Source: Candidatus Uhrbacteria bacterium (GTDB lineage Bacteria > Patescibacteriota > Patescibacteriia > SG8-24). From it: a stretch of 11,531 nucleotides of DNA. The stretch lies in assembly GCA_016205965.1 (NCBI GenBank), contig JACQSM010000100.1:1-11531 (forward strand), given 5' to 3'. The notes under the pieces were generated by a model that was not told the origin of the DNA, made no database searches, and was given only the letters and a program-made list of their open reading frames with translations. Below are positions 5,489 through 11,531 of the stretch, piece by piece. Both the position numbers and the translations under genes were made by a program. The first letter of the stretch is position 1. The number at the start of each line of letters is the position of its first letter.

Positions 5489-7110
5489 ATTCCTGCGGTG
5501 ATTTCATACACCGCGGTCTCGCCGGACTCGAAAACCTTTTTCCATGTCGCCGCCGGAGCGCCGCCGGTTTCGCGCTCGCGCGGCCCCCAAAATACGTAAT
5601 CGGCGCCGGAGAGATCGATGAGTTGCCGGCGCTGCCCGGCCACGCCTTCGTTGGAGAAGAAGCCTCGCAATTCCTCATGCTTGCGGCCGGCGTCGATGGT
5701 CATGGCCCAATGGCCGGAATAGACTCGGCGCCCGGCCCAACCGGCGATCTCGTAGCCGCTGTCCGGCATGGCCAGCACGACCGCATCGGCTACCGAATAC
5801 TCCTTCAGCCAGGCGAAGGCGGCCCGCGTGTCGCGATCGAAATAAAACGACGGTTGCGGCGTTTTGATGACGCCGACGCCGTTGACCAGGGCCGAAGCCG
5901 TCGACGGCAGCAGGAAGAAGCAGGCGAAGGCGGCGATTACCACTTTGTGGAGGTCGAGCCGGCTTTCGAGACGGCGACCGAAAGCCAACATCGCCGGCAC
6001 GGCCAACAAAACCAGCGGGAACTGCAGCCCCTCGAGCAGGCGGCGTTGGAATGTCAGCGGCGAATACGCCAGGATGAACTGCGCCAAGGCCCAGGCGGCT
6101 AGAAAATCCCAACGGGCATGGTCGCCGCGGACGCGCCTGACGATATAATAGCCGATCGGCGCGAAAAGCGTGATCAGGCCGAAACCGAGCAGGACAAGCG
6201 GCAATCCCGGCGTCAGCGTCAGATTGTTGGCCAACAGCTCGCCGGCGTTGGCATCGTAATGAGTCAGGTAATAGTGATAGAGAACCGATGGCGACGAGAT
6301 GCCGACGAAAATCAGGTACGGCCTGGCCAAACGCCGAATGCTAGCTCCCCAGCGGACGCGCATGGCGGCAAAGACCAACGGCGCGAAGTAGAGCGTCGGC
6401 GCATGGAACGGATGGAACTGAAAAAGCAGCAGCGCCAGCGCCCCGGCCAGGACCGCTTCGCGATCGCGGCCGGACTCGAAAGCCATGAGCAGCAGCAAAA
6501 AACAGGCCAGGATCAGCGTCCACGAGGCGATGAAGTGCGGACTGTAGAGCATCGACAAAAAAGCGTTCGACTCGGCGACCCACAGGTCGATCGGCCACTG
6601 ATAGCGGGAGCCGTCGAAACGTCCTTCCAAAAACAGCGGGGAAAAATATTCGCCGACGCCGGAGCTGAAAAAGAACAGGCCGAAGGCGAACACACGATGC
6701 CGGGCGCGCGGCAGCACGAAGGCGACGAACAGATAGGCGACGGCGCCGAAAACAGGAATCAGCGCCAGCCGCGCCAGATGATAAGCGAGCAGCGCGTCGA
6801 GACGCAGGACGCGGCTGAAAAGGCCTATCGCCAGCCAAAATATATTGAAAACCGGGGCCAGCGGCTCGGTCGTGTAAAAATTCCCGAACAGCCAGCGGCC
6901 CTGTTTGACCTGTTCGATATACGAAAGGTAGACGCTGATATCGCCGGGCGACAAAAATTGCATGCCGCTCCAGGCCATGCCGTTCGCCGACGCGGTCATC
7001 AGGGCGAAGATCGGCGGGATCGATGACAGCAGCATCGCCAAGACGATCAGCACCGCCGCCGCGCGACGCTCCCGGAGCGAGACCGATTGTGCGAGCGAAG
7101 CGAGGGTCAC
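5485..7110 (-). CDS. GT-C-like polytopic membrane glycosyltransferase, putative
   Basis: This 541-residue protein has roughly ten to twelve membrane segments and the layout of GT-C glycosyltransferases that use lipid-linked sugars outside the membrane. After the first helix (about 17-40), the first loop carries LSPGDISVYLSYIEQVKQGR (53-72), where Asp57 is a candidate catalytic or metal-binding acid. Later loops are rich in aromatic and charged residues. The last 120 residues form a soluble domain containing GYEIAGWAGRRVYSGHWAMT, reminiscent of C-terminal domains of bacterial GT-C proteins. The start is GTG at 7110, 1 nt after the upstream stop, with no good Shine-Dalgarno site, so reinitiation after the upstream gene is likely. 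It overlaps the next gene by 4 nt (ATGA). No specific family or acceptor is recognised. Confidence 0.8.
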   Translation of the reverse strand: MTLASLAQSVSLRERRAAAVLIVLAMLLSSIPPIFALMTASANGMAWSGMQFLSPGDISVYLSYIEQVKQGRWLFGNFYTTEPLAPVFNIFWLAIGLFSRVLRLDALLAYHLARLALIPVFGAVAYLFVAFVLPRARHRVFAFGLFFFSSGVGEYFSPLFLEGRFDGSRYQWPIDLWVAESNAFLSMLYSPHFIASWTLILACFLLLLMAFESGRDREAVLAGALALLLFQFHPFHAPTLYFAPLVFAAMRVRWGASIRRLARPYLIFVGISSPSVLYHYYLTHYDANAGELLANNLTLTPGLPLVLLGFGLITLFAPIGYYIVRRVRGDHARWDFLAAWALAQFILAYSPLTFQRRLLEGLQFPLVLLAVPAMLAFGRRLESRLDLHKVVIAAFACFFLLPSTASALVNGVGVIKTPQPSFYFDRDTRAAFAWLKEYSVADAVVLAMPDSGYEIAGWAGRRVYSGHWAMTIDAGRKHEELRGFFSNEGVAGQRRQLIDLSGADYVFWGPRERETGGAPAATWKKVFESGETAVYEITAGI

Positions 7111-7111
7111 A

Positions 7112-7831
7112 TCAACGGGCGTTCATGGCGCGCCGCAGCCGCCAGGCTCTTTTGACGTACTCCCCGGCCAGACGAAACACGTCGACCTTGGATTTGCGCG
7201 GCCGGTCGCGGTCGTCGCGCCAGACGACCGGAACCTCGCGAACGGCGAAGCCCCGGCGCTCGGCCCGCAGCACCAGTTCGGAATCGAAAAACCAGCCCTG
7301 ATCATCGACCGTCGGCAGAACTTCGCGGATCACGCGGGCCGAAACGGCCTTGAAGCCGCAGGGCACGTCGGCGATGCGGGTGCCGATGAACGATCGCAAA
7401 ACGGCGCCGTAGCCGCGGGACGTCAGGCGGCGCAGCGGCGTTCGCACGACCTTCGATTCGCGATGCCGGCGCGAGCCGACGGCGACGTCGGCTCCGGCGG
7501 ACACGGCGCCGATCAGCGCCGGCAGGGCTCCCAGATCGGTCGACAGATCGGCGTCCATGAATGCGTTGATATCGGCCGGATGCGCCTGCCACGCGGCCCG
7601 TATCGCCCGCCCCTTTCCTCGTTCGGCCAGGCGAAGATATTTCACCTCGGCATGAGCGACGGCGAGTTCGCGGCCGATCCGCTCGGTGCCGTCATGTGAG
7701 CCGTTGTCGGCGATCACGAGGGTGACGGCGTATCCGGCCAGTCCGGCCGCGGCGGCGCAAATTTTTTCGATCGCATCCCGAAGCACCGCCTCTTCATTGA
7801 GCACCGGAATCGCGATGGTCACTGATTGCAT
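7112..7831 (-). CDS. Dolichyl-phosphate glucose synthase-like GT2 glycosyltransferase
   Basis: I start this 239-residue protein at ATG 7831, where AGGTGG lies 6 nt upstream and the family's first strand (VTIAIPVLNEE, 4-14) follows at once; an upstream in-frame ATG at 7876 would add 15 unsupported residues. It belongs to GT2 and most resembles Alg5-type enzymes that move glucose from UDP-glucose to a polyprenyl phosphate. Signs are ADNGSHDGT (41-49), ERGKGRAIRAAW (70-81), the metal site FMDADLSTDL (91-100), VGSRRHRES (118-126), DVPCGFKA (155-162) and WFFDSELVLRAERRGF (180-195). It overlaps the upstream STT3-like gene by 38 nt and ends 1 nt before the next start. With the upstream GT-C protein it could form a donor-maker and donor-user pair. 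The exact sugar is inferred. Confidence 0.88.
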   Translation of the reverse strand: MQSVTIAIPVLNEEAVLRDAIEKICAAAAGLAGYAVTLVIADNGSHDGTERIGRELAVAHAEVKYLRLAERGKGRAIRAAWQAHPADINAFMDADLSTDLGALPALIGAVSAGADVAVGSRRHRESKVVRTPLRRLTSRGYGAVLRSFIGTRIADVPCGFKAVSARVIREVLPTVDDQGWFFDSELVLRAERRGFAVREVPVVWRDDRDRPRKSKVDVFRLAGEYVKRAWRLRRAMNAR

Positions 7832-9434
7832 AAATATCCACCTCATCATCAGCATACACCTTGCTAAAATTAGCATCGGCCTCGATGACCTCGCGCATCT
7901 CCTTGTGATCCTTCTCGATCAGCACGACCTCGGCGCCGAAACCGCGCCGCACGATGTCGGCGATGCCGCTTTTTCGCTTGCCGGTCGTAATGTGAACCCA
8001 CTGCCAATAGCGCCGGCCGTCCTGCCGATAAAAAAACGTCGGGTCGAGGCCGCTGATGAAGCGGTTGCGCGTGTCGCGATAAAAAAGCGGCGGAAAATCA
8101 TCCCAGTCGCTATGGAAGACGACCGAGCCTTCGGGCGTGTTGGCCGCCAGCCAATCGGCCGCGGCGGCGTACTTCCCGACGGGCAGGCCGCCGGCATAGA
8201 CCTCGCGGGTCATGCGAATGTCGCGCACGGCGATGAACGGAAAGAGGCCGATCAGGAAGATCGCCGCGGCCGCCGGCAGCAATCCGAACTCGGCGATGAT
8301 CTTTTTCGTTCCGCGCCGGAACGCCGGCAGGGAAAACTTGGGCAGCAGCGCATCGAGGAACAGCGCGACGAAGAGCGCCATGAACGGCTGGAAGTATTCG
8401 ACGAATCTGCGGCTGCGCAGCGTCATGAATAAAAACAGCGCGGCCAGCGCCAGAGAAGCGATGAACGGCGCCAGATCGCGCTCGGCGAACGGCCGGCGAC
8501 GGTCGGCCGGCAGGTCGAAGAGCACGATGATCAGAAGCAGGGCCAAGCCGCACAGAAGCAGGATGAAAAGCAGGCCGGCGCCGCCGAAGATGTCGGCGAA
8601 CGAATAGCCGTACCACTCGCCGCCGACGCCGATCGTGCCGCGATAATTCACGATGCCGATCTGGACGATCTGTTCCCAATAAAACGCCAGGTTACGCGGA
8701 AAATACGGATTGAAGACCAGGCCGACGATCGATCCGCCGACCGCGGCCCCGAGCATCTCGAGGTGTCCGCGGCCCCGGCGGAGCGCCTCGCCGAACGCCA
8801 TCCGGACGCGGGTCGGCGACAGCTTCCAGATCGCGAACACCCGGGCCGCGGCCATCGCGCCGACCACGATCGGCAGCAGCGGCCATCCGCCATAGGTCCA
8901 GACATACAGCCACGACAGGACGAACAAGAAACGATGGGCCTTTTTTTCAACCGCCAGCAGGGCGAAAAATAAGATGAAAACCGAGAGGGCCGATGTTTTC
9001 ACCAGGTTCATGCGAAAGACGAACCCGCCGGACGTCGCCAGCACCAGCGCGTAGAACCACGGCGACCGCACGGCATGCTGCCGCAACAGGGCGTAAAACG
9101 CGGCGATCGCCAGCGCGAAAAAAATGACGGTCGCGGTCTTGGCCCCGGCGACCGGTCCCAGCGCGGCCATGAACGGGATCAGGGCGACATGATAGAGGAA
9201 GTGATGATCGGCAAAAGCGGCTCCGAGCGTGGTGAATGGCAGCCATGGAAAATCACGGACCGGCCCGTCGGCGGCGGTCAGCTCGGCCATTTTCAGATGA
9301 TAAAAGGAATCGGGATCGATGAACGTCGGCGTCGATTGCAGATACGCGCCGACGGCCAGGGCGAAAATAAAAACGGCGGCATAGCCTAAGCCGGGCCGTC
9401 GAAAAAATTTCGTCATGGCGCGTCGCGCGTTCAT
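7794..9434 (-). CDS. STT3-like GT-C membrane glycosyltransferase
   Basis: The 546-residue protein shows features of STT3-like GT-C enzymes, which transfer sugars from lipid carriers to acceptors on the outer membrane face. After the first helix (about 18-33) comes DPDSFYHLKMAE (40-51), matching the catalytic DxD-type loop of STT3, and ADHHFLYH (75-82) follows in the same loop region. About eleven membrane segments reach residue 400. The soluble tail contains HSDWDDFP (441-448) and GLDPTFFY (462-469), which may stand where STT3 has its WWD acceptor motif; WWD itself is absent. I choose ATG 9434 because it overlaps the upstream stop as ATGA; an open frame to 9593 adds only an arginine-rich translation of the upstream gene's other frame. 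ATG 9416 is an alternative. True oligosaccharyltransferase activity is uncertain; a monosaccharide transferase is equally possible. Confidence 0.82.
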   Translation of the reverse strand: MNARRAMTKFFRRPGLGYAAVFIFALAVGAYLQSTPTFIDPDSFYHLKMAELTAADGPVRDFPWLPFTTLGAAFADHHFLYHVALIPFMAALGPVAGAKTATVIFFALAIAAFYALLRQHAVRSPWFYALVLATSGGFVFRMNLVKTSALSVFILFFALLAVEKKAHRFLFVLSWLYVWTYGGWPLLPIVVGAMAAARVFAIWKLSPTRVRMAFGEALRRGRGHLEMLGAAVGGSIVGLVFNPYFPRNLAFYWEQIVQIGIVNYRGTIGVGGEWYGYSFADIFGGAGLLFILLLCGLALLLIIVLFDLPADRRRPFAERDLAPFIASLALAALFLFMTLRSRRFVEYFQPFMALFVALFLDALLPKFSLPAFRRGTKKIIAEFGLLPAAAAIFLIGLFPFIAVRDIRMTREVYAGGLPVGKYAAAADWLAANTPEGSVVFHSDWDDFPPLFYRDTRNRFISGLDPTFFYRQDGRRYWQWVHITTGKRKSGIADIVRRGFGAEVVLIEKDHKEMREVIEADANFSKVYADDEVDIYAISDHRDSGAQ

Positions 9435-10642
9435 GTGATGATGCGAGCCAGCGGCAGCCGCGCGTCGGCGAAAGCGGCGCGCCGGGCCGCGTCCAAGAGG
9501 GTCCGAGGCGTGATCAAACCGACGGCCGCTTCGCGCTCGTGGAATTTTCCGACGGCGGCGGCGCCGACGACCCGGCCTTCGCGCAGATAGCAATGCAATA
9601 CCGCGTCGTCGTAGCGGCGTTCAAGGCGTTCGAAACCGGACTCGACCGCGCCGAGGAAAGCGATCGGCAGATCGAAACAGTTGATGCTGTAAGAAGTGAG
9701 CGCTTTATAAGCCGTCCGCTCTCCCGCCATGTTGGCGCCCGCGGTCTTGCCGTGGAGGAGCGCGTTGGTCCAATTGCCGAGTATGTGGCGGTCGGCCGAG
9801 ATCAGATCGAAAAACTCGGCCACGTCGCCGGCTGCATAGACGCCGGGCGCTGAGGAGGCCAAGAACTCGTCGGTGACGACGCCGAGATTGACCGGCACGC
9901 CGCTGCCTTTGAGAAAACCGACGTTCGGCTCGATGCCGATGCCGGAGCCGACGACCGTGCAATCATGCGCTCCGCCGTCCCGGAACGTCGCGCGAATGTC
10001 GCCGCGCCGGCCCGAAAAGCCCGAGAGCGAGCTGTTCGAACGCAGCATCACGCCGTTCGAGCCGAGTTTGGCGGCGATCATCGCTCGCGCCCGTTCGCCC
10101 AAAACGCGGCCCCAGAAGCCGTCGCCGCGCGGCGCCACCGTCACCGGTATTTTTTTATGCGCGAAAGACAGCGCGAACTCCATGGCGATGAAACCGCCGC
10201 CGATCACCAATGCCGAGCCTCCGTTTATCGCCGCCAGCTCGCGAGCGTCTTCGACCGTCTGGAGCTGCAACAGGCCGGCATCGTCCGCGCCCGGGCAGTC
10301 GAGGCGGCGCGGCCGTCCGCCCGTGGCGATCAGCAGTTTGCCGTAGGAGATCTCGCGGCCGTCGGAGAGCCCGCAGACCTTGCGGGCCGCATCGACGCGC
10401 GCGACGGCGACGCCGGAAAGATATTCGATCCCCTTCTCGCCGTACCACGTCGGCTTTTTCAAAAACATGTTGGCCTCGCCGACACGGCCGCGGACGACAT
10501 GCGGCATCAACACGCGCGAATACAAAGGATGCGGCTCGTCGCCGACCAAAACGATCGTGCCGCCGGCGTCACGACCGCGAATGGTCTCGGCCGCGGTCGT
10601 GCCGGCGATGCCGGCGCCGATGATGAGGTAGTCTGCGATCAT
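9431..10642 (-). CDS. FAD-dependent NAD(P)H oxidoreductase, ferredoxin reductase-like
   Basis: This 403-residue flavoprotein has the two-dinucleotide-binding fold of the pyridine nucleotide oxidoreductase superfamily. GAGIAG (9-14) is the FAD Rossmann loop, LLIATGGRPR (103-112) the ATG motif, VIGGGFIAME (146-155) the NAD(P) Rossmann loop with Ala replacing the third Gly, and VYAAGDVAE (268-276) the second FAD motif. GNWTNALLHGKTAG (289-302) matches the segment facing the flavin in putidaredoxin and rubredoxin reductases. No redox-active CxxxxC is present, so it is not a disulfide reductase. It follows the ferredoxin gene by 17 nt and probably exchanges electrons with it. The ATG at 10642 has only a weak GAAG upstream. 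Its stop overlaps the STT3-like start by 4 nt, tying redox and sugar genes together. Confidence 0.88.
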   Translation of the reverse strand: MIADYLIIGAGIAGTTAAETIRGRDAGGTIVLVGDEPHPLYSRVLMPHVVRGRVGEANMFLKKPTWYGEKGIEYLSGVAVARVDAARKVCGLSDGREISYGKLLIATGGRPRRLDCPGADDAGLLQLQTVEDARELAAINGGSALVIGGGFIAMEFALSFAHKKIPVTVAPRGDGFWGRVLGERARAMIAAKLGSNGVMLRSNSSLSGFSGRRGDIRATFRDGGAHDCTVVGSGIGIEPNVGFLKGSGVPVNLGVVTDEFLASSAPGVYAAGDVAEFFDLISADRHILGNWTNALLHGKTAGANMAGERTAYKALTSYSINCFDLPIAFLGAVESGFERLERRYDDAVLHCYLREGRVVGAAAVGKFHEREAAVGLITPRTLLDAARRAAFADARLPLARIIT

Positions 10643-10659
10643 GACGAAAATCGCGCTTC

Positions 10660-10902
10660 TTAGGTATAAGGATACACCTGCTTACCATCTTCATCGTAGA
10701 GAAAGATCGCTTTGGTCGGGCAGGATTCGGCGGCCAGCAGGGTCGTTTCGGCGTCATTGCCGCGAAGATCGACCAGGATCGCCTTATTCTCTTCATCCAT
10801 CTGAAAGACGCCCGGCGCGATGGTCACGCAGGAAGCGGCGCCGATGCAGAGATCGCGGTCGATGACGATTTTGGAAATCCGGAGAGGCTTCTTTTCAGAC
10901 AT
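10660..10902 (-). CDS. Three-cysteine single-cluster ferredoxin
   Basis: This 80-residue protein is a small ferredoxin with one iron-sulfur cluster. The cluster loop CIGAASC (19-25) has cysteines at 19 and 25 but alanine at 22, where a [4Fe-4S] protein has its second cysteine (or Asp); the last ligand is Cys61 in SCPTKAI (60-66). Three ligands in this pattern predict a [3Fe-4S] cluster, as in ferredoxins that serve some actinobacterial P450s, or a [4Fe-4S] cluster with a non-protein ligand. It has the usual length of this class, many acidic residues and no export signal, so it is a cytoplasmic electron carrier. It sits between cysteine desulfurase (24 nt) and the putative reductase (17 nt), which fits cluster assembly and electron supply. 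The ATG at 10902 has no clear Shine-Dalgarno site. Confidence 0.9.
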   Translation of the reverse strand: MSEKKPLRISKIVIDRDLCIGAASCVTIAPGVFQMDEENKAILVDLRGNDAETTLLAAESCPTKAIFLYDEDGKQVYPYT

Positions 10903-10926
10903 AATGTTCGCGGCAGGGCCAGCCTA

Positions 10927-11531
10927 TCACGCCGACCTGACGGCGTCCATGCGGGGAATTCGCAGCGTATCCAGCACCTCGGACAGCGCGCTGGCGGCCC
11001 GACGGACGGCGTCTTCCGTCGTCGCCCGGCCGATAGAAAACCGCAGCGATCCGCGAATGATCTCGTCCGACAAACGCATCGCCCGGAGCACGTGCGACGA
11101 CTCGTTCGATCCGGCGTCGCAGGCCGCGCCGGCGGAAGCATGGACGCCGCGGCTCGAGAGATAGATGAGCAGGGCCTCGCCGTCGGCGCCGGGAATCGAG
11201 ACGTGCAGGGAACCGGGCAGTCGGAAGAGCGGATGGCCGTTGAAAACCGCGCCCGCCGCCCGCCGCGAAATTTCCGCGGCTAACAGATCGCGCAGACGCG
11301 AAACCGCGGCGATGTCCGCGGCCCGGCGTTCGGCCGCCAGCCGCAAAGCCTCGGCCAGACCGATGATCGCGGCGACGTTTTCGGTTCCCGGACGCAAGCC
11401 GCCTTCATGCGACCCGCCGAACATGATCGGCGCGATCTTCACGCCGTGGCGGACATACAGCACGCCCGCGCCCTTCGGCCCGAAAACTTTGGCCCCGTTG
11501 ACGGACATCAGATCGACGCCGAGTTCGCGGA
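10927..11531 (-). CDS. Cysteine desulfurase, NifS/IscS family, C-terminal half (5' end beyond window)
   Basis: About 200 codons of a PLP-dependent cysteine desulfurase are visible; the frame stays open to the right edge, so the N-terminal half lies outside. The enzyme takes sulfur from cysteine for iron-sulfur clusters or thiolation. LMSVNGAKVFGPKGAGVLYV holds the PLP lysine (codon 11488-11490), followed by FGGSHEGGLRPGTEN, the substrate- and cofactor-binding block. GAACDAG carries the catalytic cysteine (codon 11119-11121), then SSHVLRAM and RFSIGRATTEDAV complete the family pattern. The residue before the lysine is Ala rather than the usual His. An internal ATG at 11508 is not the start, since LGVDL directly before it is conserved family sequence. 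The ferredoxin gene begins 24 nt downstream, matching a role in building its cluster. IscS versus NifS versus SufS subtype cannot be settled. Confidence 0.93.
   Translation of the reverse strand, partial: RELGVDLMSVNGAKVFGPKGAGVLYVRHGVKIAPIMFGGSHEGGLRPGTENVAAIIGLAEALRLAAERRAADIAAVSRLRDLLAAEISRRAAGAVFNGHPLFRLPGSLHVSIPGADGEALLIYLSSRGVHASAGAACDAGSNESSHVLRAMRLSDEIIRGSLRFSIGRATTEDAVRRAASALSEVLDTLRIPRMDAVRSA

Noticed and set aside
4916..5599. Plus-strand ORF of 227 residues
   Set aside because: It is antisense to the DPM1-like glycosyltransferase, whose motifs are unmistakable, and crosses into the next gene.
6118..7026. Plus-strand ORF of 302 residues
   Set aside because: Arg/Gln/Glu-rich shadow of the GT-C-like membrane protein; no start signals and no family motifs.
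7832..7876. 15-residue N-terminal extension of the Alg5-like protein
   Set aside because: The GT2 fold starts right after the ATG at 7831, which has its own AGGTGG site; the extension lies in the coding end of the upstream gene.
9435..9593. 53-residue N-terminal extension of the STT3-like protein
   Set aside because: The extension is an Arg-rich off-frame reading of the flavoprotein gene. ATGA overlap supports the start at 9434, directly before the first membrane helix.
1..11531. CRISPR array, tRNA, rRNA, integrase or transposase gene
   Set aside because: No regularly spaced repeats, no cloverleaf or rRNA-like sequence and no transposase or recombinase motifs were seen on either strand.

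Overview
The window looks like a chromosomal segment of an uncultivated bacterium. Dense, partly overlapping genes, short Shine-Dalgarno sites, sigma70-type promoters and one clear intrinsic terminator support Bacteria. The mix of a DUF2079-type membrane protein, a bacterial STT3-like GT-C protein, dolichol-phosphate-sugar-synthase-like GT2 enzymes and a short three-cysteine ferredoxin reminds me of GC-rich Candidate Phyla Radiation (Patescibacteria) genomes. That placement is only a recollection-based guess (about 0.4). No rRNA, tRNA, CRISPR array, integrase or transposase gene is visible.

Left part, about 1-2720, minus strand: three genes of unknown function in two transcription units. The first unit has a near-consensus promoter (2686-2714), a folded leader, a 361-residue protein with a CPVC motif and one C-terminal membrane helix, a GC-rich intercistronic hairpin, and a 336-residue polytopic membrane protein with a proline-rich tail. 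It ends at a strong intrinsic terminator (376-404). The second unit has its own extended -10 promoter (321-349) and encodes an 82-residue membrane protein. This part is much poorer in CpG than the rest and may be an accessory block.

Middle, 2744-2827: a long nested palindrome and a possible -10 element very close to the start of the next gene.

Right part, 2828-11531: a plus-strand DUF2079-type membrane protein (2828-4783), carrying an in-frame REP-like palindrome, converges with 3 nt to spare on a seven-gene minus-strand operon. In transcription order the operon encodes a cysteine desulfurase (cut by the right edge), a three-cysteine ferredoxin, a FAD/NAD(P)H ferredoxin-reductase-like protein, an STT3-like GT-C membrane protein, a dolichyl-phosphate-glucose-synthase-like GT2, a second GT-C-like membrane protein and a polyprenol-phosphate-mannose-synthase-like GT2. 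Gaps are 24, 17, -4, -38, 1 and -4 nt, so the genes are very probably co-transcribed and partly translationally coupled.

How they may work together: the two GT2 enzymes would charge a polyprenyl phosphate with a hexose at the inner membrane face. The GT-C proteins, possibly with the DUF2079 protein, would use such lipid-linked sugars outside the membrane to glycosylate protein or envelope polymer. The three upstream genes form an iron-sulfur and electron-transfer module. Whether it serves the sugar pathway or merely shares a promoter cannot be decided from the sequence.
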